In this document: one piece after another, positions 55,166-64,000 of the stretch | Layout: each line of letters begins with the position of its first letter | Numbering within the stretch: position 1 is the first letter of the stretch | Assembly: GCA_029718625.1 (NCBI GenBank) | Contig: CM056378.1 | Coordinates: 61,155,027 to 61,219,026, forward strand | Direction of reading: 5' to 3' | DNA from: Synaphobranchus kaupii | Taxonomy: Eukaryota; Chordata; Actinopteri; Anguilliformes; Synaphobranchidae | Length of the DNA: 64,000 bases | Translations under genes and position numbers: made by a program | The notes under the pieces: generated by a model | Databases searched by the model: none | Told to the model about the DNA's origin: nothing | The model's input: only the letters and a program-made list of their open reading frames with translations

Positions 55166-57590
55166 TTTTGGAGAGGAGTGGAGACGAGCAACCTCTAAGT
55201 AGATCAGGGTATATTGTGATTGGGATATTGTTTTTGAGCAAATAAAAGACTTGTGAGAATGCGGTCATTGGGCCTCATTCATGAAACGTGAACAGAACGA
55301 ATTTGTACGTAAATCATTCGTATTAGCAAATTTGGCCGTATTTTGGTATTCGTCAACGTTTTCGTATCTGAGATTTGATCGGACATCCTAACAAATTTTA
55401 CACCTGCTCAAGACCACACATACCACATTCATAAATTCAAAATGCAGCTAAATGTAGCTTCTGAGTGATAATTACAATATGAATTTATTTTTATTTTCTG
55501 TTAAAGTCATGTGACAAAATGTAGCCTCTGAAATACACAATGCAAATGTAGCTAATAACTTACGATTGTAAAAACCAAATGCATTCGATGATGCCTATTA
55601 ATCAATTGTAGGCTATGAACTGGTTTAATTAGGATCATATGCATAATGAATGCTCCCAGTAGCCTACTATTTTTCTAAATTGGTAAAATTTTAATGCTAA
55701 CTTATATGACGTTAAATATGCTATTTAAAACACACATTTGGCCAGTGAACGAAATTTGCTTTAAATTGTCTCCAGGTCTGTTGCCAGCATAGCAATGGCT
55801 GACCTTGTGCTGTTGGAGGAGTTGGCTGCTTAGAGAAAGGAACGCATCTTTAAGATCGCTCAAAAGCTATTTGTTGAGAGTGATATATGGCTGGTTAGTC
55901 GTTTTCGGGTTTTTATGAAATTGACAACCTGCCTAGCAATGTTATTGGTGCCATAACTGTAGGCTACTGCACAAACATAGCCCTGGCTCCATCCGAAGAT
56001 ACGTTTGCAAAATATGAATAGAAAGAGCTGTCACGTCTGTGCAGCTCATGTCATGCTAAATGTATTGCTCAACGTCCTGGCTCGATTGCCTGGTGGGACC
56101 ATAGACGGGTGGGGACCCACAACAGCTTCAGTTGGTTGGCTTTCGTGGCTTATTAGTGTAGCTATGTCAAATTGTTACGTCAAATGTACTGTGTCAGGCA
56201 GTAAGTAGGCCTACCTCTTTCCATCACTAGGGGATCGGGAATTCAAACCACCTCTTGCATGCACAGAACACCAACAAAATGACGAAATTAATAAATGAAT
56301 TATTTTATTTCCAGGCTGTAGAGAAAGACTGCAGCCTAGTGCTTGGCAATGCGCTCCTCCGATACAGATAGGCTTGCACTTAACAGCTTGTGTAATGGGA
56401 GATTCTGCATTTCCTGCATGTTATATCCTCTTTTTACTTTACCATGTAGCAGACTTGTAGTACTCGAGTCCAGGACTTGGACTCGAGTCCGACTCGAGTC
56501 ACAATAACCGTGACTCCTGACTTGACTTGGACTCAACCATCTGTGACTTTGAATTTGCAACATGTACTGTCTACAAACAAAAGATGGAGGATAAACTGGG
56601 AACGACGACCAATTTTGTGAGGCACCTGTCCCGTATCCATCCTGCAAGGTAAGTGACTGGCTTGGTAGTGGAGCACATGTAACGTAGAAATTAACTTTGT
56701 CGGAGTTCATCGTTCAAAACAAAACACTGTTGTTGAAATTCATATCTTGCTTTCACTGTGAATAAGTCGCTGGTGGAAAACGCAGGCTAACCAAACATTA
56801 ACCAAGCTGTTGTCAGTTGACTTTACCCTAACTTGATCACAGCAGTTCATGTTTAAGTAAATCTGCTTAAAGCAGAGTAGAAAACAAGCTTCCGATTGTC
56901 AGCTATGATGAAAGGAGATGGAGTGAATTTACGTTAATTAGTAGGGTGGTCGAACGTTCTGCCCGCAATGTAATCACAATGGGCATTCCACACAAACAAA
57001 AAACAAAATTGACGTCTGGGCTCATTTCAACATGTAATTTAACAAGGAAATCTACTAAACGAGAGTAGATGAAGCTATTAATTTGTTTCAGATGTGTACT
57101 TACACTTCAACAATGTTATTTGTTTTTACTTTAGAAGCCAGAAATTATTATGCTAATTTGACTAATTTGTGCCTATACTTAACGCTGTACCGAAATCAAT
57201 GGGGTCACTATAAAACATACAACCACATTGAAGTCGTTAATACACATTTTATTACAAGAAAAACTCACTGTGAAATGTTTTAGGCATTAATCGATCGGTA
57301 TGTATCGATACTTTCGTCTATTTAGGTGTCCTGAAAACGTTACATGTGCTGCGCGTCCGGCAGGACTTCTACAGCCACTTCAGAAGCAAAATGGCACCAA
57401 AAAAATAAGGCGCTCACCACCTTATTCGAAATAACCCCAGAAGGGATTTTGTAATGGTGAAATGAAATGTTATTTCAATTGTGGCCAACCCCTGCCTTGA
57501 TATCATGCCGATTGGTCAAATCCGATTGGTCCAAGTTATGCTGGCAAAGAGGCGCACTGAAATGTTTTCTGAAGTGGCTAGGTCAGTAAA
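55166..57590. other. no gene; repeat ends at 55268 and 56455
   Basis: TTGGGCCTCATTCATGAA at 55268 is a common fish MITE end; an inverted partner (TTCATGAATGAGGTCCAA) lies near 63150. GACTCGAGTCC-type words at 56455-56550 resemble fish hAT ends, and a related GACTTGGACTTG stretch is at 62690-62805. No exon recognised. Confidence 0.4.
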
Positions 57591-57595
57591 CTACA

Positions 57596-58380
57596 GATTT
57601 TTACATGTAGATCTTCATCAATATCTCGTCTACAGTATGGTATAAAGCATTTTAATATTGCGAATGGGTGCTTTTTTAAATTAACGTGAAAAGGGAACAT
57701 GCACCTTATAGATTCCGAGTCCAAAAATGGAGAATTCTACTAACCAGTGCCAGCTAAAGTTGCTGGCTGCCATGTTTTTCTCAGGGAGAGATCACCGGTA
57801 AACTCCAGATGAACAAAGAGATTTTTACATGTAGATCTTCATCAAAATCTCGTCTACAGTATGGTATAAAGCATTTTAATATTGCGAATGGGTGTTTTTT
57901 TAAATTAACGTGCAAAGGGAACGTGCACCTTATAGGTTCCGAGTCCAAAAACAGAATTCTGATAACCAGTGTAGTGATATGCAGTTATGCAGTACCACCA
58001 CAGGCCAGTATGTGTCAGTAAATGTCTTAAGTTACTACTGAACTACTTGGGGTAAAAACATAGAAGAAATGTAATGTAATAGCAACCTCATGGTGAACTA
58101 GTAATAAAGAACTAGCACAAGCTAGCAGTTAATTACTAAACTTGTTTCTTTATTGAGAGTAACAACACAACCAGTGCCAGCTAAAGTTGCTGGCTGCCAT
58201 GTTTTTCTCGGGGCGAGATCACCGGTAAACTCCAGATGAACAACAACATTTTTACATGTAGATCTTCATCAAAATTTCGTCTACAACGTGGTATACAACT
58301 TTTTAGTTTTGCAAATGGGTGTTTTTTTAATTAACGTGAAAAGGGAACATGCATCTTATTGATTCCGAGTCAAACGACTT
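57596..58380. repeat. three ~225-bp tandem copies, one interrupted
   Basis: TTTTTACATGTAGATCTTCA followed by CGTCTACA, AATTAACGTG and CCAGCTAAAGTTGCTGGCTG blocks recurs at 57598, 57822 and 58249. The middle copy is interrupted by a 197-bp insertion flanked by AACCAGTG on both sides. Confidence 0.8.
57972..58168. mobile_element. 197-bp insertion with 8-bp duplication
   Basis: Lies between identical AACCAGTG octamers (57964-57971, 58169-58176) inside a tandem-repeat unit, so the empty site is known from the sister copies. It starts TAGTGATATGC and ends AACAACAC with poor inverted ends. The duplication length fits hAT. Confidence 0.6.
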
Positions 58381-58632
58381 CTAGAATGGCAGGTGGCATT
58401 GCTTGTGTTTGTGCTTTAAACACTGGTGTAACTTTAATCTGCAAAATGGCATAATTTTTCATGTTAGATGACTACCTAGCTAACATTTTGAATATAAGTT
58501 GGGATCTTAACTTTACTTATTTATTTTTACCACAGTTCACCATAGTTAGGTGCAAGCTAAAGCTTAAGCTGCGAAGCTGGTCTTTGTGTCACGAGGGGCC
58601 AAAACAAGGGATTTTGGGTCGCTACAGTAACG

Positions 58633-58695
58633 TATAATAATAATGCCTGACATTTATATAGTGCCTTTCTCACACTCAAAGCGCTTTACAATGAT
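58633..58695 (-). repeat. L2-like retroposon 3' tail
   Basis: Inverted, it reads TGTAAAGCGCTTTGAGTGTG, AAAGGCACTATATAAATG and ATTATTATTA, the classic 3' end of L2-like LINEs. Confidence 0.6.
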
Positions 58696-59151
58696 GAGGA
58701 GGAACCTCGCCTCAACCACCACCAATATAGGCTAGCAGCAGCTACAGCCATGGAAAAAATTGACCACCCAATATTTTTGAAGAAATATCGGGTTTACTCC
58801 CCCAATATTTATCGCTGAACCCTTCCTGAGCGAAGACATCTTATTTTCATTATTTATGTATGAGTATAAACTTGTTTTGTTTGCATTATTCAGTGTATAG
58901 CAACACGGTGTATTGTGCTTTGACCAGTTGTCATTGTCTGCAAAGATGTTCAGAACGAACAAATTGTTTGGAATTAAAAACAAATGTGGTCACTAGTTTA
59001 TGAAAGAATATCAAAGGTTAGATTTTATAAAGACACATACCCATGAACTGTGAAACTGAAAAATTTATGTGGTCTCTTCATTTTTGCCATGCTGTATATG
59101 TTCTCACACTCAATAGCCTGTTGAATGTGGCTTTTCTGTAAATAATTTTAT

Positions 59152-59538
59152 GTGCAGGTGGCATTGATGTGTGCTTGGCATTTGTCTGTGACTAATACGT
59201 TGTATAGGACACTGGAATATTTTCCCATGGTTGGCCAAACTGTACAAATCAAAGGCACCAGCCACATTAGCTGCTGTATAATTGGTGCTATAAAATATAC
59301 ACTAGCTTCCAATCAAAATAACAAGAAAAATAAAAATAAGTTTACGGGCCAACAGTATAAGTCAGCTAAGTGTACTGATAGGCCCTATCAGCATCACCAC
59401 AAGAATTTACAAAAAAAGCTGAAGTGCAGGGGGGATAAGTTATATAAAGTACAACAAGCGACTGAGGAGCTTAGACTTAGGAACAGGAGCCTATATCAGG
59501 CAATAGTGCAGGCAGAGAGCAGGGTTCAGGACCTCTGA
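59152..59538 (+). pseudogene. coiled-coil part of a transposase-like remnant
   Basis: The latter half of the frame, HKNLQKKLKCRGDKLYKVQQ then ATEELRLRNRSLYQAIVQAE, is a charged heptad-rich coiled coil ending in a stop. It precedes the remnant at 59651 in the right order for fish-expanded transposase-like proteins with a coiled coil before a conserved helical domain. The ATG at 59152 is probably not the real start. Confidence 0.4.
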
Positions 59539-59566
59539 GAATTTAGAAAAGATACACTTTTTTTTT

Positions 59567-59605
59567 TTTTACTACAGAGGGAGAAGGGACTCCCTCTGTA
59601 GTAAT
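59567..59605. repeat. perfect 15-bp-stem hairpin
   Basis: TTACTACAGAGGGAG and CTCCCTCTGTAGTAA enclose AAGGGA. It lies between two remnants of one coding region and may mark a small insertion. Confidence 0.9.
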
Positions 59606-59650
59606 TACTACCAAAGGAAGGCAGGCCAGGTTTTAAACCAGCAAGTTGAA

Positions 59651-59965
59651 TTGTGCAGTGGGGAACATTTGGCAGTGAAGGAGGAATTGGTTTGGCTTGT
59701 ACAGGGGCATGCTGGAATATCTACATTTGAACACGGCAAATATTCTGATGATGTTAGGAAGGTGTACATGGATTTGGTGACAACTAGGGGGGTAAGTGCA
59801 AATAAAGCCACAGAGGTGGCCAGAGTCATTTTAGAGAAGCTTTCTGGCCCACAGCTAGAGAGGTTGCCAAATGCCACTTTTTGTAATTGCATTGTGTCTT
59901 GGAGGCACAACAGGTGGCACTGCAGCATGTGCATGATGCTTTTCTGACAGAAAACGACATCACGG
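59651..59965 (+). pseudogene. conserved helical domain of a transposase-like protein, truncated
   Basis: FEHGKYSDDVRKVYMDLVTT then RGVSANKATEVARVILEKLS and ERLPNATF read in one frame. After a shift near 59890 the next frame gives EAQQVALQHVHDAFLTENDI. From memory this Y-S-x-x-V-R--Y--L ... S-NK---V---V pattern occurs in multicopy fish proteins of transposon origin. The sequence is cut by the foldback element that starts near 59966. Superfamily uncertain. Confidence 0.45.
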
Positions 59966-60400
59966 GAATAGTATGGAACACATGGTTGGCTAAATGGCTG
60001 TAAGTCAACAAGGGTCTGAGGTATCAAACAAGCCTTAAACAATCACTCTGCTGCCAGAAATACAGTAGATATGGATGGATAACTTGAAGGGTTTCTTCTC
60101 CTGACTTATTTTTCCATAGAGTTCAATTTGTCAGGAAAAACCATTCAAGTGATCCATCCATATCTACTGCATATCTGGCAGCAGAGTGATGGTTTGAGGC
60201 TCGTTTGATACCTCAGACCCTTTTGACTTACAGCCATTTAGCCAATCATGGGTTCCATACTATTCCCGTGTAATTTACAGCTTAATCTAGTCCCACCCCC
60301 CAATTCCCATAGAGATCCATTCAGATGCAGAGAGGTTATAGTATTGCTTCTAAGAGTACCTGGAAATAAGATATCAGGAGTCTTTTGATATCCTTTTATA
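59966..60400. mobile_element. foldback-family core fragment
   Basis: Matches the centre and right arm of the 2790-3973 palindrome: TGGTTGGCTAAATGGCT, TTCTTCTCCTGACTTATTTT, GGCAGCAGAGTGATGGTTTG, CCACCCCCCAATTCCCATAG. Both terminal repeats are missing. Its left limit corresponds closely to the point where the 438-bp half-copies end. Confidence 0.8.
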
Positions 60401-60690
60401 CAGAATCATGATGGCATCACCTGTTTACCTGTGGAATACCTGTTTACCACAGAGGTTGTTTGAGAGAATGGCAAGAATGTGCAAAGCCGTTATCAAGGCA
60501 AAGGGTGGCTACTTTGAAGAATCTAAAATATAATACTTTTTTTATTTAACACTTTTTTTGGTTTTTGCATAATTTAATTTGTGTTATCTCATAGTTTTGA
60601 TGTCTTTACTATTCCAAAATGTGGAAAACAGTAAAAATAATGGAAAAAACCTTCTATGAGTAGGTGTGTCCAAACTTTTGACTGGTACTG
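60401..60690 (+). mobile_element. right end of a Tc1-like element
   Basis: Ends GTGTGTCCAAACTTTTGACT then GGTACTG before TA (60691-60692), the well-known fish Tc1 end (CAGTACCAGTCAAAAGTTTG inverted). The transposase tail LFERMARMCKAVIKAKGGYF is still readable at 60456-60530. Left part absent. Confidence 0.8.
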
Positions 60691-60692
60691 TA

Positions 60693-61101
60693 GTTCGTTC
60701 ATCCTGGGCTGAAATACCTGTTTCTAGGTGCCAGAAGTTGGTTGACTCGATGCAACGCAGATGCGCAGCAGTTATCCAAAACAATGGTTATGCAACTAAA
60801 TATTAGTTCAGTAATTTAAAGTGAAGTTAAATCTTGAAAAATTTCTTCAGCTTATACAGTAAGTGTTTGAGTTTGAAGAGAAAAATGTCGACACTGCTAT
60901 TTTTTTGAACAGATTAATATTCCTTTTCTTTGCTTCCTGTAAAAGAATAACGCAGACTTGATAAAATTTGTTAATGCTTTGATTTGGAATTGAATGTGTA
61001 ATGTTTCCACTAAATTTGAAATATGGAACTAAAAGCTATTAAAAAATATTTGCACTTTATTCACTTTTTTTAACGCACTGCTATTTTTTTGAACACCACT
61101 G
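60693..61101 (+). mobile_element. right end of a third Tc1/mariner family
   Basis: Near the start LVDSMQRRCAAVIQNNGYAT KY gives the C-terminus of a transposase ending at a TAG. After an AT-rich tail the unit ends GCACTGCTATTTTTTTGAAC then ACCACTG before TA (61102-61103). Two Tc1-type right ends are thus adjacent in the same orientation. Confidence 0.75.
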
Positions 61102-61103
61102 TA

Positions 61104-64000
61104 GTTAGCAGCAGGAGCGGAGGGTTGAATGCTGAGTTCTGTGAGAAAAACATTCTAGTTTCAGCTAGTGCAGAAAAGTTTAATGAAATACAGAATGCAG
61201 AGCCAACCTTTTGCCAGATATAGTAGAGGGGTTTACTGAGTGTAGTGATATGTAGGATGCAAGCTTTCATGTCGTAAATTAGTTATTTTGTGACTTTCAT
61301 CTTAGTCTGTTACACCAAGCCAATAACAGTAGGTAAATGGGAAAATTAGGTGTTTGGCCCTGACAGGTAGCAAGCGTGGTACTCAGACAACAAATAGTGA
61401 GGGTGGAGATTTGTATCTTAATGTTTGTGTATTTTAATGTTTTTTTTTTGTTTGTTTTGTAAGGATAAGGAAATAACGTAACGTTATTTTCGTACCAGGT
61501 ACAATGCTTAATAAAAGACATGAACAGAATATAGGCCTACAGAATAACTACCATATTCTAACTGAAATACACAATTAGCTAAAACGATTACTTTGGTAAA
61601 AAATTCATTAAATTCACGGACATTTTACATATTAACGTTATGTTGGCTCCACAAATAATTGGTGAACAAGCTACATAAATACCATCACTAAATGGGATCT
61701 AGCAACACATCTCAACATCACAAGCAAACGTCAAAATAGATGAGCAATAGGCTAGCCTACAAGAAGGTTGTGAATACAATGGAATTCTGAAGCTGCCGGA
61801 CCCGCTAAATTTGAAATTGAGACGTTTGGCACGTATGGCGTTTTGGGAGTACACATTTCATTAAATGTCGCATCCCATGACAATATATACGAGTAAATGT
61901 GTAGAGTATATTCATTTTCCTGTAGCAATACCACAAAATATCGGTTCTTCTTGTTGACAAAATAAGGATAACCGTATCCTAAAAGCAGTGCAGATCAGAT
62001 GATGATGTGTTTCAGTTCAACGAGAGATTACACGGAAGTGCAAGGGGCAAATTTTAAAAATCATCTTAAAGCGAACAAACCCTTTTTCTGGCAAGCTAGC
62101 GGTTTGTATATTGTTATTTGGACATATTGTAGCATTTACGACAATATACAAGAAAAATAAGCTGTTTTATGAAAAATCCCGAAAACGGGGTTGACCTCCC
62201 TATAATTAGCTAAACATTGTCACTTAGGGTATGGCAAACTTGTCAAATCTTCAGCTATGATGAAAGAAGATGGAGTGAATTTACGTTAATTAGCTAAACA
62301 TTGTCACTTAGGGTATGGCACACTTGCCAAATCTTCATCTGCTATAGTGTAACAATCTCCGCTTGTTTGTCCACAGAGTTGCTTGAAAATATAGCTAGGT
62401 AATCGCTGGTTGTGTTTTTTTTTTTTTTGCTCGTCCTTGCTTTCTTTGGGTCTTTTTGTGTCTGGCTGCTTAATGCACAGATTAAATATAACATAATAAT
62501 GTCCTATTCATACTGCTTAAATAAAAAAGGGGGATACAATGTCTCTCTGTACTTCAATTTTCAATTTTGTAATAGCTATAAAATGTGATTTCTGTTAGTC
62601 ACTTTAGGACATCACATTGTTAAACAACTGCTCAAGAAATAGGAGTACCATGGACATATAGAGAGATCTTAGATTGGGACTTGGACTTAAATCGGACTTG
62701 AGTACTGGAGACTTGGGACTCGACTTGGACTTGTGGTAAGGTGACTTGGACTTGGGAACTGGAGACTTGAGACTTGACTTGGACTTGTAGTTCAGGGACT
62801 ACAACACCGCCATGTAGGCTACTTTACTATTTACTTTATGACACTGGAACGGACAATACTAAACTATTTATTTTCCTTGATTGAACATCTGCTAATACAA
62901 CTGTGATTTCAGTGTCGGAGTAGTTCTTTATTTTTTTTTGCTTTTTGTGGGCCATTTTCACTTTGTATGGAGCTTTAAATGGAAGTGACAAGCTCCATAT
63001 AAGGCAATTAATGGGCATGGATTTATGCTAATCACAAAATAACGTGAACACGCTTCCTACGTGCATACAAAAAATCTGCCTTTTCCACATGGTTTGATGA
63101 ACCCGGTGTATTTTTTTCATTTCATAAATGTACGCGCATATTTAGGAATGCTTCATGAATGAGGTCCAATGTGTGCATTCTCTGTGTACAGAAAATGTCA
63201 ACAGGTCATTAAAACTTCAACTCTCCATTAGGGTTGTTCGATCACATTTCACATCGTCACATCGGCCAATCAAACATCGCCGATGTCATCGGCTGCCTGC
63301 AAGGGGGTGCATTTTTTTATTCAGCTCTTGCAATATAATTCGTTCAGCAAAGCATCGCCAATTATTTGTAGCCGGTTTAATTTAGTAATTCATCATTGAC
63401 TATTCAAATGTTTTCATGAACTTCATAAATAAACTTGCATGTCCTTCTGAATTAAAACACAACTGATTTTTAAAGATTTGTATGGTTGATTAACACTTAC
63501 ATCTTTAATCAGTAAAAAAGCCCTGCATCTCACCACGATGCGCTCGTACCGGTGAAGATGAGCAATAACATCAATGCTTCGTTTGATTTCTGAGACAGTA
63601 AAATGACAGACTATAGGGTACGTTTCTCACCTTATCCGACAGTGCGCCTATACAGTGATGAGCGCATTCCCAACAGACGGCCTTTCACTTGTTGCACGCG
63701 TAATTTGGAGACGGCACCTTGCTTTGGTCCCCCCCCCCCCCGCATACACAGCGATGCGATCATTTTGAGAAGGCAATATGAAGCTCAGAAAAAATGACCC
63801 AAGACCATTTGCCTACTTTTTAGACATGTAATACGTGTTGTAAATAATTGTTAGTCCACACACGGTAAAACGTTTAGCTCTCTTGCTTCTTTATTTCGTA
63901 TGCTGTTCGCTCTAACAACCACACTCACTCTTCTAACGTAACTCGACAACCCACGTGACGTCGTAAACTAGAACAGGCGCGACACTGTCGTACATAACAT
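61104..64000. other. no gene; small tandem duplication
   Basis: 62203-62340 has two copies of TAATTAGCTAAACATTGTCA then CTTAGGGTATGGCA. The adjacent ATGATGAAAGAAGATGGAGT phrase also occurs near 56904. 62690-62805 is rich in GACTTGGACTTG. TTCATGAATGAGGTCCAA near 63150 is a MITE end. No exon recognised in the rest. Confidence 0.45.

Noticed and set aside
55268..63155. A 7.9-kb element between the inverted CCTCATTCATGAA ends
   Set aside because: This end type is common and no target duplication or coding region ties the two ends together.
1..64000. CRISPR arrays, bacterial operons, riboswitches
   Set aside because: The window is eukaryotic: spliced exons, SINE, LINE tails and fish-type transposons. 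The regular repeats seen have no spacers.

Overview
This window looks like intergenic and intronic DNA of a teleost fish. The evidence is the dense load of fish-type DNA transposons: Tc1-like elements with Sleeping-Beauty-like ends, hAT, PIF/Harbinger and TTAA-target elements. Retroposon 3' tails, a tRNA-derived SINE, typical GCTAGCTA/AACGTTA low-complexity filler and spliced, AT-rich gene structure fit the same picture. I cannot name the species from sequence alone. No complete host gene is present. Most recognisable coding sequence belongs to mobile elements and most of it is broken.

Layout. 1-4000: a PIF/Harbinger-type element (24-1683, TSD TAA) with a decayed MADF exon sits beside a probable LTR (1944-2701), followed by a 1.18-kb palindromic foldback element with Sleeping-Beauty-like ends (2790-3973). 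6043-7679: a Tc1-like element whose 339-codon transposase has one internal stop. 7.7-14.3 kb: no gene, with a direct duplication. 14299-15959: a second Tc1-like element with long inverted ends and an open but internally deleted transposase. 16170-17086 and 17378-18188: a TTAA-flanked element and a deleted Tc1-like element.

18.5-25.1 kb: on the minus strand lie exons of a zinc-finger gene that I think belongs to a teleost-expanded family. One coding exon is split by a 4.8-kb hAT element (TSD GTGCCTGT). That element contains a second hAT element, which contains a third, and the third carries seven 285-bp tandem repeats with a period-three higher-order pattern.

28.5-34.3 kb: a second nest. A hAT-type element holds a nearly intact Tc1-like element (29069-30599) and another hAT element (30748-33865, TSD ACTACAGG). 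The latter holds a long-TIR MITE, which holds a TTAA-flanked element carrying the N-terminal exon of a P2X7-ballast-like protein.

36608-38330 is the most interesting unit: a TTAA-flanked, Kolobok-like element. It carries an apparently intact two-exon gene for a 194-residue P2X7 C-terminal 'ballast' domain-like protein, with an antisense THAP-type zinc-finger ORF overlapping its second exon. Two separate TTAA elements in 6 kb therefore carry the same gene family. This suggests a transposon lineage that disseminates ballast-domain genes.

39.6-41.9 kb: an unidentified acidic coding exon (40151-40403) lies between two coding-compatible minisatellites (36 bp and 33 bp). 41862-44298: a BED-finger hAT element whose transposase has one frameshift. 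44.3-64 kb: foldback remnants, a complex inverted array (46349-47160), two deletion derivatives of one Tc1 family sharing a frameshift, a SINE with clear target duplications (49712-50103), tandem repeats, a further transposase-like remnant (59.1-59.97 kb) and right ends of three Tc1-like families.
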